Positions 21,318 to 33,590 of a stretch of 64,000 nt of DNA are shown here, one piece after another; the stretch's first letter is position 1; every line of letters starts with the position of its first letter. This DNA comes from Theocolax elegans (taxonomy: Eukaryota > Arthropoda > Insecta > Hymenoptera > Cerocephalidae): positions 31,022,138-31,086,137 of the forward strand of contig CM047429.1 in assembly GCA_026168455.1 (NCBI GenBank), written 5' to 3'. The position numbers and the translations under genes were made by a program. The notes below the pieces were generated by a model. The model saw only the letters and a program-made list of their open reading frames with translations. It searched no databases and was not told the origin of the DNA.

Positions 21318-22300
21318 GTGCGTGTGTGCGCGTGCGTGTGTGTACGTGTTATTTGTTTTTTCAAGAATAGATAATATATGTATTTTTTCCGTGCGCAAAA
21401 AAAAGTTGTAAGAATAACTTGAAAGAATGTGTATTAGTTTACTTATTCCTGAGAAAACTCATAAAATAAAAACGGACCTAAAATTTAATGTAATGTTTTT
21501 AAAAATATGCACAATTTTTCGAAGATAAAATAAATATTAATCAAGTATAACATACACTTTTCCAAATATCTATATGTGAAATATACAATAAATTAAAAAT
21601 TAAATACATTAATTATTGCATTTTTAAGATAATTCTATTATAAACAGTAATGGCAAAAGAAAATTCAAATTTTAACAGTGGCAATATAAAATACGAATTA
21701 CATTTCAAAAGTTTTTCGAAAATTATTATTTTAGTAGTATTTAATTTTAAAATTATTCAAATCAAATTTAAAAATAGTATGGATATATAAGTAAGTAGAT
21801 TACGTATATTTATATAAAACAATATTTTAAATAAACAAGTATGTATTTATTAGAAACAAAAGGTTATTTAAGGAATGCCTTTGTTTATAATAATTAAAAT
21901 GAATATATGGGCTCTGTAACTAAAGGGAAAAATAAATTGGATATAATTATGGATTAAAACGCAAATTTTGAAAGAGGGTGCAAATTACGAATTACGGGAG
22001 AAATGGAAGTAACAGGTTTTTATTTATATACCGCTAAAATATTATAAATAATTCTTTAAAACTAAAACAAAAATTAATTTAATTAAGAAGAAAGTTTTAT
22101 TACTCTAAAAGTACAAAATATTAATGACATATAGAACTCTTGCCGATGACTTAAATAAATTAATTTTAGGAGGTAAAGTTCTATTTAGATCCGTTTAAAA
22201 TAATCTAAAATTTTAATAGGTTTTTACTAAATACTACAATTAAGTATATGCACTTTACTATTTTTGGTAAGTTAATTGTTCATTAACATATATATATATA
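20940..22300 (+). repeat. Right arm of the large palindrome (includes repeat N copy 3)
   Basis: The region pairs with the reverse complement of 10.3-12.04 kb. It includes the CTTCAATCCTTCATTAATATT block next to the Gypsy-1 site, a (TG)n microsatellite (21190-21345) and repeat N (21360-22290). Near 21045-21165 the motif TGTCGGCATAAGTACGGAT recurs three times in variant form. No gene. Confidence 0.75.
21190..21345. repeat. (TG)n/(CG)n microsatellite
   Basis: About 150 bp of GTGTGC-type repeat. All long ORFs here on either strand are repeat artefacts. Confidence 0.95.
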
Positions 22301-22690
22301 TATATATGGGTGGTTCTCTGTGACATCGAAGATGAAAAAAATAAATATTGCTCTAACTGTGGGAATATGCTTTAGAGGAATCCAGTAGTTCTCCTGAATT
22401 TTTTCAGATTTTTTCTGGGCCATTATTTTAAGTTACAGAGAGTCAAAGTTGACAGTTTCGCACTTTTTTGCATTATTTGCCCATTTTCATGAATTTTTAG
22501 CTCCCAGGGGATGCATTTTTCACTAAAAACATAAGTATGACTTTTTTTGTAAAATTTTCCGAACTTTTCATTAAAAATACTTTTAAAGACATAAATGTAT
22601 GCTGTCACACTCTTGTAAGCCATTTAAACCTTAAATAGTGAAAATCAGCAATTCTGCTCCGGACTCTGGTAACCTAATACTGTCTAAAAG

Positions 22691-22915
22691 ATGTCTTTTT
22701 ATAGTCAGAAACTACCTAAAAATTTCCAGAGTGGGTCTAAATCATTAAGATCACTTATGGTCAAAATATCCGGGAAAAGTGCCCGAGATATTAATAGAAA
22801 TGTATATTTGTTGCCTTATAACGATGAATCTAGTAGCATGATCATTGCAAAAAAATTTATGCACTTACCTTGGAATGGTAGAAAAGTATCTCCACTTGTT
22901 TCAGTATCCATCTAA
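22691..22915 (+). CDS. Conserved 74-codon ORF in FB1 arm, function unknown
   Basis: The frame opens MSFYSQKLPKNFQ and ends PLVSVSI*. It recurs open in the opposite arm (23355-23579, minus) and in the 9613-9837 (minus) copy; an older copy at 34293-34425 keeps the frame for about 45 codons despite many substitutions. I recognise no domain. Against coding: the reverse strand of the same DNA carries a plausible exon and splice donor. I rate it as possibly coding. Confidence 0.3.
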   Translation: MSFYSQKLPKNFQSGSKSLRSLMVKISGKSARDINRNVYLLPYNDESSSMIIAKKFMHLPWNGRKVSPLVSVSI

Positions 22916-23357
22916 TCCCCTGTAAGCTGCTAAAAATACAAATATTATTATAAAATTATAAAAAATTATTTTTTAAACATTTATAATGCTGGATTTTTAG
23001 TTTTACAACCCTTACAAGAATTATAATACTAATCTGAGGGATTACTATAAATATATAAACATCATTATTACAATAACTGAATATACGTATTTAATACAAA
23101 AGATATATAAATAAATCGGATATATAATTATAATGAATAATATGATAACGTGACAGTGACAAGTTTGTGAAATCTAAACAATGTATTGCTGAATAATAAT
23201 AATAATAATGTTGATACTTTTATAGTAATCCTTCAGATTAGTATTATAATTCTTGTAAGGGATGTAAAACTAAAAATTCAGCATTATAAATGTTTAAAAA
23301 TTAATTTTTTACATTTGTATAATAATATTTGTATTTTTAGCAGCTTACAGGGGATTA

Positions 23358-23401
23358 GATGGATACTGAAACAAGTGAAGATACTTTTCTACCACTCCAA
23401 G
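23358..23401 (+). other. Possible first coding exon with splice donor inside FB1
   Basis: ATGGATACTGAAACAAGTGA opens a 14-codon stretch ending CCAAG followed by GTAAGTGC, a near-consensus 5' splice site. The same ATG, frame and donor are kept at 8726, 9617 and, inverted, in the opposite arm. This suggests the arms derive from the 5' end of a spliced transposon gene. Confidence 0.35.
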
Positions 23402-23960
23402 GTAAGTGCACAAATTTTTTTGCAATGATCATGCTAATAGATTCATCGTTATAAGGCAACAAATATACATTTCTATTAATATTTCGGGCACTTTTCCCGG
23501 ATATTTTGACCATAAGTGAACTTAATGATTTAGACCCACTCTGGAAATTTTTAGGCAATTTCTGACTATAAAAAGACATCTTTTAGACAGTATTAGGTTA
23601 CCAGAGTCCGGAGCAGAATTGCTGATTTTCTCTATTTAAGGTTTAAATGGCTTACAAGAGTGTGACAGCAAACATTTATGTCTTTAAAAGTATTTTTAAT
23701 GAAAAATTCGGAAAATTTTACAAAAAAAGTCATACTTATGTTTTTAGTGAAAAATGCATCCCCTCGGAGCTAAAAATTCATGAAAATGGGCATATAATGC
23801 AAAAAAGTGCTAAAATGTCAACTTTGACTCTCTGTTACTTAAAATAATGGCCCAGAAAAAATCTGAAAAAATTCAGGAGAACTACTGGATACCTCTAAAA
23901 CATATTCCCACAGTTATAGCAATATTTATTTTTTTCATCTTCGATGTCACAGAGAACCAC

Positions 23961-23999
<39 letters not shown>

Positions 24000-24144
24000 C
24001 CTTATGTTTAATTTTGTGAACTACAAGCTACACTACAAAGTGACTTTGGTATGTTTTCTCAGCATCAATTCGTATTTATCACTATTTGTCAAAAATACTG
24101 ACTTTTCGATCAGGTAAGTAATATGTAATTTATTATTACAATAA

Positions 24145-26505
24145 CCCTTAGACTACCGGCATGGCTCATATCGTTGGCTGGGAGGTAAAGGGTGCTATTT
24201 CGCTCAAGCGGAGAAAAGGGTGCTATTTCGTTCGAGCGGCGAAAAAGGTTCTAATTCGCGTGAGCGGCGAAAAAGGTTCTAATTCGTTTGAGCGGCGAAA
24301 AAGGTTCTAATTCGGATAAATGCCGAAGAAGAAGATAATTCAGCCCTACAAAGAAAAAGAAAATTATTTTCAATTGATTCTATTTTTATTATACACTATA
24401 ATAAACTTCTTTGACAGAAACTCTAATAAACTAATTAATTAACTCTATTATTAGTAAATCTATTGATTAGTTTTTGACAAAAAAATACAAACCGAAAAAA
24501 ATACTTTTTCTATGGCAAACGCTTTTGCGCACAAAATACTTTCGTTCCATTTGAAATTTTCGGGGAAAGCAGCCTCAGTGATCCAATATTATTTTTGTAA
24601 ATAACACTTCAATTACATTACAAAATTATTCGATTACCTAATTATTAAATTACATAATAAAAAATGATTGTAAATTTGTACTATTTTAGTGAGATTCAGT
24701 GAAATGAAATATTATTCAAAATTAATTATAACAAAACTAATTTATTACAAAACTGGTGGATTCGAGAATGGACAACTATCTGTTTATTTTTCAGACTAAA
24801 AGATGCGTCATAAGCGAAATAATTGAGCTATATATCTTTTTTAATGAAATTTTTGGTTGCGCTTACCTCTAAAATCAATCGGTCAAATTGGTTGAAAAAA
24901 ATTGGTGGTTACAAAACGTAATAGTGGCTTTACAGGGTAAAAATTTTGAGATCTTGAAAAAATTGCAATATTACACTGAAAAAATGTCCGGGCACCGACT
25001 ATACAATGCGCCGTGCACAAGCGCTACGTTACTTTCGCGCAGCAGAAGTACGACTTTTCGGGCAGGAACTGCCCGAAATGAAGGGACCACTACTATGCGA
25101 GTCTCGACGCACCGACTCGGCCAATTAAAAAAAATATTTTATTTTGAACTCGCCGTAACTCAGAATCTAATTAACGAAACCTTTTAAAAAAATTCCAGAT
25201 TATACATTACTAGTACTAGTTCCTTACTGTATCATTACAAAATGTCTAAAGTATTATCAAACACATGAAAAAATTATAAACAAAAAATATTTTTTAATAC
25301 ACTACTAATTTCTTAATTGAAAAAAAGTGAGTGAGGTAGTTTTAAAAAACGACAAATTAACACTCCAGTATTATTCAAAATATGTTAAAGGAGATGTGTA
25401 CAAAATTTGAGGTCAAAATATGCAGTAGAATACAAGTTAGAGGTGATTTAGTGTTTTGCGATCGAATAACGACAAACGCGGACTCGGCGACGATTACGAA
25501 CGCGCTCTTCACGTATACCGTCGGATCTCACTCATACGGCTGTCGGGCAGGAGAAGCCCGAAAATCGGATGCCGGAGTTACGAATTTGGAAGGCGCGATC
25601 TTCCCACTGTTTCGTGTAGTTGGTGCACGGGTACGTGAAGTCGGAGCCCGAAGATTTTTTCAGTGTAAAGGTGTTTTTAAACATTTTTATTTTATGGTAA
25701 ATTATGCATTTGAATAGTAACATAGGCAGTGTCATTAAAACGACTCAAAAATATGTTTTGAAGTTCTTGCAAAATCTAAATGATGTAGTTCCTAGTACTG
25801 AACTGTTGGACATAAATATTTCTGAATAGAAAAAAATTAATATCTTAAATTCTAGTAAATATAACACGTTGTATTTGTATGATTCTGCAAATACCGTACC
25901 AGTATAATATTAAATAATAAGTAATTTTTTTATCAGTATAAATCATAAATATTAATCCGAATGGAATAAAAAAATTGTTTTTACAGTTTACAGTTCAATT
26001 TTATTGATTATAATGAATCAAATTTTAGATAAAAAATTTAATGATGACGTTTAGTAACCACTTGTCAAGGCTGTAAAAAATATTATGAAAACACGAAAAT
26101 AAATATACATAATTAACAATATGAAATAATTTGTCATATTCAATTTATTTCAAACAAACTCCCTATAAATTAACAATTGTTTCCTGATAGAGAAAGGTAC
26201 GTGCTTATGAAATTATTTGTCCGAATTAGAACCTTTTTCGCCGCTCAAACGAATTAGAATTTTTTTCGCCGCTTACGCGAATTAGAACTTTTTCCACCGC
26301 TCATGCGAATAAGCACCTTTTTCGCCGCTCGAACGAAATAGCACCCTTTTCGCCACTTGAGCGAAATAGCACCCTTTACCTCCCAGCCGACGATATATGA
26401 GCCACCTGTGACCTTGACAACTACTCTAGTGATATGAGGTGTTTTTATGTATAAATTTTGCACATCAAAAATATCAATTTACAAGGCAAAAATGCAGTCT
26501 AAAGG
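24145..26505. mobile_element. piggyBac-like non-autonomous element with complex inverted ends
   Basis: The left end reads CCCTTAGACTACCGGC and the right end reads inversely CCTTTAGACTGC, flanked by ATAA and TTAA. That suggests a TTAA target, as for piggyBac. Just inside are inverted blocks of about 160 bp (24162-24320 and 26220-26404) built of four or five copies of a 26-bp unit, GCGGCGAAAAAGGTTCTAAT. The right side has about 100 bp extra between the terminus and the block. Inner GC-rich patches (24985-25120, 25440-25680) also look inversely related. No transposase ORF is visible. Confidence 0.5.
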
Positions 26506-26509
26506 TTAA

Positions 26510-27904
26510 TAGCTGTGGCGCTCAACTTTGACTTTGTGTGGTAAAAACTCTATTTTCTTTAATTGCCCATAATTATTGTAGCATACGAATTCAGCCTACC
26601 TGACGGTATCGCCACTTCTACTGGCAAATTTTCGGGTAGCGGATTTGTGAAGCTATCGTTAGGGACTCCCCTTAAGAAACATTATTATTTCTTTAAAATT
26701 ATTCAAAAGTCAACGTAAGTGTCTAACTGCCATGTCAATAGAACCTATATACGTATTAAAGTTACAAAATTTCTAAATTATATTTGCACTTGATACTTAT
26801 AAGGATGAACAATAAATTATCTACCTAATTAACATTATTTTTTTCTTCTAAATTATTCAAGTCAATGTTACTATTAAACATCCATGTTATTGAAAATTAA
26901 AGTTCATAAAATTCCCAAATGATTTTTACACTTGAACGGGGAGAGAGGTAAAAACTATCGGAAGTAGTTGAAAGATGGTAGAGCGAGGGAGCTACTGCGT
27001 AACTCTTACCTGTTACGCACCTCGTTTTACCTTCTGCTATATTTTCTGTCTACTTTTTAATTGATATAATAATAATTATAAATCTAAATATATTATATAT
27101 ATTTATAATTAAAATATTATAAAATGAACAGAATGGGGTTGTCGAGGGCAGCGAGCAACAGTTATTATTAAAAAAGTTTTGCGTAACAATTTTCCAGTTA
27201 TATTTTGGTAGAAGGTAAATACTATGCCTAATTGAATTCGAATTAATACAAATTTAGTGACGAAATTAATTAATTATAACGGTTTTGTTATTTTTAAATA
27301 AATAAAGTAATTAAATTAACAAATAATAATCCGTTAAACAATAGTCTCAATTAATTGTGCGAGCGCCCGTCAGTAATAATATAAAATACTAGTTATATAA
27401 GCGGAGGCGGCGGTATTCTTTACAATAGCGAAACTCAACGAAGAAGGTGAAACTAATTAAAGTGATAACACCGAAATTAATTTGAGTAAACAGTAGAAAA
27501 TATAATGTCAAATTAAAGAAAGAATGATCAGTGCGCATCGCAGTGCGCGAACTCGCAGGTCGGTTAATGTGCGAGAGTAATAAAGAGAGAAAGAGAGAGA
27601 CCAAAGAGTTGATACAGTGCGATTACGAGTAAAATGTAGTCCGCGAAGTTACTTAGATCTCCTCTCGTAATAGCAGAACTGCGTAAACTCCAAACTGGAG
27701 CCAACAATAACTGGGTTAAATTCACAAAACAAAAAAAAACTGCAGTCACAGCACCAGGATCACAAATCTTGCAAAGTCGAAATCTCTCACAACAAAATCA
27801 CGGGCGATCGAGGCAAAACTCTCAAAGGTCGAGTTCAGTCTCTGTTCGCATACTCGCAAACCGCGATCTCTCTCTCTCTCTCTCTCTCGAAGTACTCACG
27901 GCAT
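26510..27904. other. AT-rich stretch, no gene identified
   Basis: Mostly low-complexity AT sequence. A moderately GC-rich part (27360-27890) ends in a (TC)n run at 27871. I could not assign it to a family. Confidence 0.45.
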
Positions 27905-29114
27905 ATCATATACGCTGATGATATTCAGATTTATATGTCATTTCCTCTGGGTAATCTGCATGAAAGGCTCCGAAACTTCAATTATGCACTTCAACATCTA
28001 AATTATGACGTCAAGATGATCTCAAAGTGGGCTCATTCAAATGGCCTTCACTTGAATAAACTAAAAACTAAATCAATAATTTTTGGGAGTCAGTCGTATC
28101 TGGACAGCCTGGATTTCAGTATTTTGCCGCGTGTATGTTTGGAGGGTGAGTTTATCCCCTACGAAAACAAGGTGGAGAGTCTGGGCATCATTTTAAATCC
28201 GTCAGGCTATTCGTCAGGTTATTCCGTCACGCTATTTCCAAGAATGTTAGACTCTTACTGGTGAGAAGCCTCATTTTTCCTCATTTTGACTATGCGGCCG
28301 TTGTTTATCTCTCTTTGAGTCGTGAACAGAATCTGCGTTTGCAACGTGCTCAAAATGCCTGCGTGAGGTTTGTCTGCGGTAACATAAACTGGCGTGAACA
28401 TGTCACTCCTCATAGAATTGAGTTGGGCTGGTTATCGGCAGTGCGTAGGCGTGAATTTCTGGCGGGTATACTTACTTTTAGGATTCTGAGTAGTAGGTCT
28501 CCCTTATATTTATATGACAGATTTTCTCTTGAAAACATGCAACCTGTCTGCAGATTTGTGCTCCGAATACCACGAGGGCCTCTACTTATTCCGCCATTTC
28601 GTACTGAGACCTGGAGAGGTGCTTATGTCACTTACTGCACCTACCTTCTTAATTTACTTCCGCCACCCTTACCTAATTCAGCGTCGATAATTTAATCGAA
28701 TTTAGAAAATTACTGTTCGAATGGCTTGTTAACTGCGACGATATTTATAATCTATTTTAATGAAATCTGTTATTTAGTTCTATTATTTATTATTTATTAT
28801 TTTATACTACATGTTATAAGCGCTTGTATAAACGGATCTTATTAGTTTTACTGGTCTTGCGGCGAATACCTATCAATTTATCTATCTATTTATCTATTTA
28901 CTCATTTATCTGCGCACATACTTTATTTATCGATAGTCGTTTATGCTATGTAAGCTTACCTCGCTAAATCTACGATGTACCTTTATATCTACTGCGAATG
29001 TTGTGTCGTTATTGTGTAATATAATATATTGTATTTACTGTATTTATTTAACGTTGGGGCCTTTTGGGGTTATACCCCCAGGCCAAATAAACAATCTAAT
29101 CTAATCTAATCTAA

Positions 29115-29115
<1 letters not shown>
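27905..29115 (+). mobile_element. LINE 3' half (Jockey/CR1-like group): RT end, 3' UTR, TCTAA tail
   Basis: The fragment starts within the RT at the catalytic YADDIQIYM (27912). It continues through a thumb-like WAHSNGLHLNKLKTKSIIFG segment and, after a frame change near 28260, a C-terminal region to 28695. A 3' UTR of about 400 bp follows, with GGGGCCTTTTGGGGTTATAC near its end, and closes in (TCTAA)n at 29090-29115. The 5' end is truncated, as is usual for LINE insertions. Clade is tentative. Confidence 0.75.
27911..28695 (+). pseudogene. LINE reverse transcriptase fragment, frameshifted
   Basis: Two open frames (to 28264 and 28261-28695) together cover the region from the YADD box to the ORF2 end. 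The second shows the usual post-RT pattern LQRAQNACVRFVCG. They lie in different frames, so at least one indel separates them. Not functional. Confidence 0.75.
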
Positions 29116-29148
<33 letters not shown>

Positions 29149-29591
29149 CCTCTCTCTCTCTTCCTACTCTTACCTTTACGAAGGTCCGTATAAGTTGCTG
29201 AAAATCATCGAACGCCGACCTGTATCAGCTGATAAGTAAGAAATTCAAATGTCCGCAAGATAAATGTTTGTTTAAATTTGAAATTAATTTAATTTTTATA
29301 ATAAAAATATACAATATTTATAGTACAATGCAAATATTTTGTATAGCAGAAACCTGGAAAATTATTGTATTAGGTCATTAGCATCTATTTTTCCAAAATT
29401 TTACAAGGAAATATTTTGCAATGATTTTTACATGAAACTTTTTCCATGTAGAATGATGTAAAATTTGCTGTAATTATGAAATAGTAGAAATAATCTTATA
29501 TTTAAAATATCAAACATAGTTGATATAAGACGACCAAAAAATAATTCATTTCGTATTATTTACAATCGTTATTTGAAAATGTTTACATTAC
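29116..29591. other. TC-repeat, then AT-rich sequence without a gene
   Basis: A (TC)n run to about 29161, then ordinary AT-rich DNA that would be intronic if the Ig gene extends downstream on the minus strand. Confidence 0.5.
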
Positions 29592-29874
29592 CAAGTATAT
29601 CCAGACAGCCAAGTTGCGAAATCATAGGTTTTGTATTAATTTGGCACATGTAACATCCTCGGTCAGTTTCCTTCAAATGCCTTATAATCAGTCGCCACGT
29701 ACCATTGATTATATTTTCGGATAATTGGACACCTTTTGTATGATAATTTTCGCTCTCAACATTATTATTTATGTTATTGAATGGTTCGTATTTGACAGCA
29801 ATGCGATCATTTTGAATTACAGTTTTTGTGTGTAATGAAATTATGGTTTTATCTGTAGCTCGTAACCATCCAAC
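29592..29874 (-). CDS. Internal exon of a DIP/lachesin-type immunoglobulin gene (Ig domain 1)
   Basis: The exon encodes the second half of an Ig domain: VGWLRATDKTIISLHT, then RIAV..., and DRGCYMCQINTKPM with the second disulphide Cys and the Q-GCLDI strand. This is the hallmark of Dpr-interacting proteins and lachesin-like cell-surface molecules, which act in neuronal recognition. Splice sites agree: a TTTTTTCAG acceptor before 29874 and a G|GTAATG donor after 29592. An Asn-rich insert of about 30 residues between strands is unusual for the family. The first-Cys exon and Ig2/Ig3 exons are not visible in the window. It could be a decayed exon, but the frame is intact and the context looks like a host gene with huge transposon-filled introns. 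Confidence 0.7.
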
Positions 29875-31138
29875 CTGAAAAAAATCATAGTTAGATACAA
29901 TAATGCACAAGTAATTAGATATCTGGAAGTTAGGCTGATATCAGAAAAATAAATCCCAGTTCCGATGTAGTACTATATCGATGCACAGCAGAATCATGAG
30001 GAGAATAAGGTATAAATTTTAAATCGAATCCTTATCAAAACTTAGGTGGAAATTCACGTAATTTTTTCGGACTTTTGGAATACTTTATTCCTTATCATAG
30101 TCTTTTTTAACTAAAGAAAACAGTTAATGATAATTTCCACATGCAATTTATGTTTGATTCCACATGTTAATTTCCATCAATTTTTATGCATAATCTAAAA
30201 AGACTAGATTAAAGAATGAAGTATTTTTTCAAAAGTCTGAAAAAGCCACATGCAGCTCCATATTAACTTGTTTGATAGGGACATTTATAAAAAGGAAATA
30301 ACAGAAGTTTATATTTTTATTTCTATTAAATACCAAATTTCGTTATAACCATCATTATTTATATAATTATTTTCATAAAAATGTAATAAGCTGTACAAAC
30401 AAGTAAGATTCTTATTTTTCTCACTTAATCATAATAGAATTATAAACTTAAAATAAACATTTCACGTTATTTTGTTTTCTTTTTCTGCATCGAAGATAAC
30501 GGGAGATATTTTTCATATATAGTTAATTCGTGATTACGCATACTTCAAAATTTGTATACTAAATATCCATTAAAATTGCTGGCGTTGTTGAAGGGCTTAT
30601 AACGGCTAGGTCATCTGCAACGCTAAGAAGAGGCCGATACTCATTACAGCAATATGAAAATTACTCAATCGAAAGCACAATCTTCACGATTTTTAGAAAA
30701 AATGTCTATCTACAACTATATCTGTACTATAAAAAATGCATCTGTTCTCCGGTGTCCGGTATCTGATTACCGGTGTTACCTTTTCAGTATTACACTATTT
30801 ATTTATATAACAATAACTCACCATTGGCTCTGACTAGAAAACTGTTTCTAAGAATAGCTTACCGTTGAAAGTTGGCGGAACCAATGTTACAACGGTGTTA
30901 GATACATTTATTAATTCCTAATAAAAGCAATCAATTAGCTAAAAATAACCTATAAATGACAGAAGAATTAGTTTTTTAGTCGAGATCAGAATATTTTACT
31001 TCGACTAATGTGAAAATGAAATTCTATTCATTTTGTCGAGTCAAATTATTTATGGCGGTCAGTTTATTGTAATAGCACTATTAGTTGCTAGTTATAAGGA
31101 ATTCTGACAGCTTAACATTTAAGTTGGCTGAACTGGTG
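29875..31138. other. AT-rich, probably intronic; nothing recognised
   Basis: No ORF or RNA gene supported. It lies upstream of the Ig exon in gene orientation. Confidence 0.45.
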
Positions 31139-31149
31139 TTAATAAGGTG

Positions 31150-31567
31150 TAACTGGACTTTTCACCGAATCCATTTCACCGAAAGATATTTCGCCGAAGA
31201 GCATTTAACCCAAAAGACATTTCACCGAATGTACTTTTTACCGAATGGATTTTTTAACGAATGGAAATTTCATCGAATAATGTATTTTTTTTTATTTTTT
31301 TGATATTAGGTTATTAAACTTAATTTATAATTAAATAATATATGTTGTAATAATAGATTGTTAGTGATATTCACCAAAAATTCTTTTTTAGCGGAAATTA
31401 AGATGTTATTGACGACTATATCTCATAATATATTATTAATGTATAATGTAATGCAATAATATATTATTATTTGTGGGTTTATTTGGTTATTCGATTATTG
31501 GGTTATTGGTTATTATTCGGTAAAGTGTTTTTCGGTCCAATGTCTTTCAGTGAAAAGTCTGGTAACC
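31150..31567. mobile_element. MITE with TTCACCGAA-rich inverted ends and an 11-bp flanking duplication
   Basis: The ends read (TAACTG)GACTTTTCACCGAA and, inversely, (TTACCA)GACTTTTCACTGAA. TTAATAAGGTG flanks both sides (31139-31149 and 31568-31578). The terminal zone repeats the 9-mer TTCACCGAA several times. A 9-11 bp target duplication suggests a Mutator-like origin. No coding capacity. Confidence 0.7.
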
Positions 31568-31578
31568 TTAATAAGGTG

Positions 31579-32105
31579 CTGCATGAGCAATTAAATCTTT
31601 AATGGAGCAATCGATTAGTTTTTAATTAACCATTGTTTATTGTATGGTTGAAACAAAAATAAATTTATTGTTCCGTTATATGTACATATTTGTATAATAT
31701 ATATGCCACATTCCACATCAAGTGGTCCCGTCAAATTTTTAAAGTGAACTGTATTTTAGGCACAGTCTTGAAATGTTTTTCAGAAAATAGAAAAAATTTT
31801 TAAAAGCAGTGGATTTTATTTTTTCAAAGGTTACTCTAATTTTAAAAAGTGAGATTTTACAAGTTTTTTCAGCAATAGCTGTTATAACAGCTATTTAACT
31901 AAAAAAATATCAACATTTACTACATAGCGTTCCATGTAACATTGGTTGCTGATTACGTTTAGAATTAATTCATCTAATTTAGAATTTCAAATCTCAATGT
32001 CAGTATCTTATAAATTATACGTCCTACAATAATGACCTTACAAAAATTTTAACTTCAGCCCAATTGATTTTTTCATTCAAAAGTTAATAAAAAAATTTGA
32101 AGCTA
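31579..32105. other. AT-rich, nothing recognised
   Basis: No feature supported. Confidence 0.5.
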
Positions 32106-32109
32106 TACC

Positions 32110-33590
32110 AGTAACAAGGTATGTTAGTCCTAATAGGATACGATGCAAACGCACGTCATAAACTATGGGGTAGCTCCAACGTGAATAAACGGGAGTCGAG
32201 ACTGCTAGACTACTTTATCACCACGGAGCTGGATATCTTCAACATGAGAAATAAACCTACTTTCCGGAATGCCATAAGGGCTGAGGTCTTAGACATCTCA
32301 CTGTGTTTCTCGGCCCTAGCAGGCAAAATTAGAAACTGGAAGATCACTGATGAACCGATGTTGTCGGACTACTGTTAGATCGCCATGGAGGTATAGAGTG
32401 GAGCACTAGAGGAAACTCGGTTTATCAGAAACCCCAGATACACAAGTTGGAAGGATTTCAAACGAGACCTAGTAAGGCACCTTGAGGATCTGTCATAGTC
32501 CGTAAGGAATATTCGTATGCTGGTAGAGGCAGCACGGAGGCTAACAGAGACACTCCGTCAAGTCTTTGAGAAAAACTACCCACTAAGCAAGAAACCTGAA
32601 GGACAAATCTGCTGGTGGTCAAAGAAATTATAACAATTAAGAAGATTCCTTCGGAAACTTATAGAAAGCTAGACTAGGAAGACTCCCATGGACTACATAC
32701 AAAAATTAAAGGATTACTATAGATCTGAAATTAGGAAAGCTCACAAGGAAAGCTGGACCATCTTCTGTATAGTAAACTCAAAGGTGGCAGTGAGGCTTTA
32801 GGATTGGACAAGATCTTGTCCAAAAATCCAGAAGCTACCCTAGGCTCTTTAAATCTTACAAACCACAAGTTTTGAACCTCCGATGAGGACACCCTATTGT
32901 ACCTGATCAGTAGTCATTTCCCAGGCTAGTGGAAGTCAGAAATCGAACTCGGTGAAGTGCATGTAACCACTTGCAGCTGGAGGACGTCACAATGGTGTTG
33001 CCATCATGATCTAGTCAAGATTATAGTCACTGAAGAAGAAATCAAATGGGTTTTCGCTCTTTTCAACGTTTCATATTCCTTGGTACCGAATTTTTGTGGG
33101 TCTTCTTTAGAAAACTAAGGATTATATCCTTGGGCTGCTAATGAAGATCTTTAGGGGTAGCCTCGTTCTTAGTCACATGCCCATAGCGTCGCAAGCAGTG
33201 AGGGTGGTCTATATTCCGAAAGCATAAGGAGACAAACTTACACCACGCCGAAAGACTTTCGGGCTATTAGCCTAACCTCATTTATACTTAAGAGTTTGAA
33301 GAGGCTGGCAGATTTCTGATGGATGAGTGAATGTAGTGTATTTGCAGTTGCATTTGCAATGAATATGGAGGGAGCCTTCAACAATACGTCTCGGGAGGTG
33401 ATCAAATCAGCAGTAATTGATCAGGGAGTTCCCGGGATGCTTATTGAATGGACCTGCCAAATGTTGAACAACAACCGCTTGCTTGAATCTACCAAAAGAG
33501 ACGCCACGATTAAAGGCAAAGTCAGTTCAGACTGCCCAAAGGGAGGAGTGTTCTTTCCCCTGTGACAAGGTACTCTGTATTTGTCAACGT
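32110..33590 (+). pseudogene. Highly degenerate LINE ORF2 (endonuclease and RT remnants)
   Basis: At 32121-32378 an endonuclease C-terminal half is readable: YDANARHKLWGSS, LLDYFITTELDIFN, RAEVLDISLC and the final SDY for SDH. After many stops, 33230-33320 keeps the RT block PKDFRAISLTSF and 33323-33565 keeps MNMEGAFNNTS...GVP and PKGGVFFPL, matching DIEGAFDN and PQGGVLSPL. The pattern suggests a Jockey/I/Loa-type LINE. It is old and has no intact frame. Confidence 0.75.

Larger units (their letters stand above)
22308..23962. mobile_element. Foldback element FB1, complete 1.65-kb palindrome
   Basis: Inverted arms of about 740 bp (22308-23050 and 23225-23962) flank a loop of about 170 bp. The termini read GGGTGGTTCTCTGTGACATC and its complement, set in (TA)n on both sides, so the target duplication is probably TA or part of the repeat. 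Each arm holds a short open frame that recurs in other copies, and an ATG-containing segment ending CAAG|GTAAGT. No transposase is present, so mobility would depend on another element. Related arms occur at 3973, 8717, 9608 and 34266. Confidence 0.85.

Noticed and set aside
21165..21411. Cys/Val and His/Thr repeat ORFs on both strands
   Set aside because: Products of a (TG)n microsatellite.
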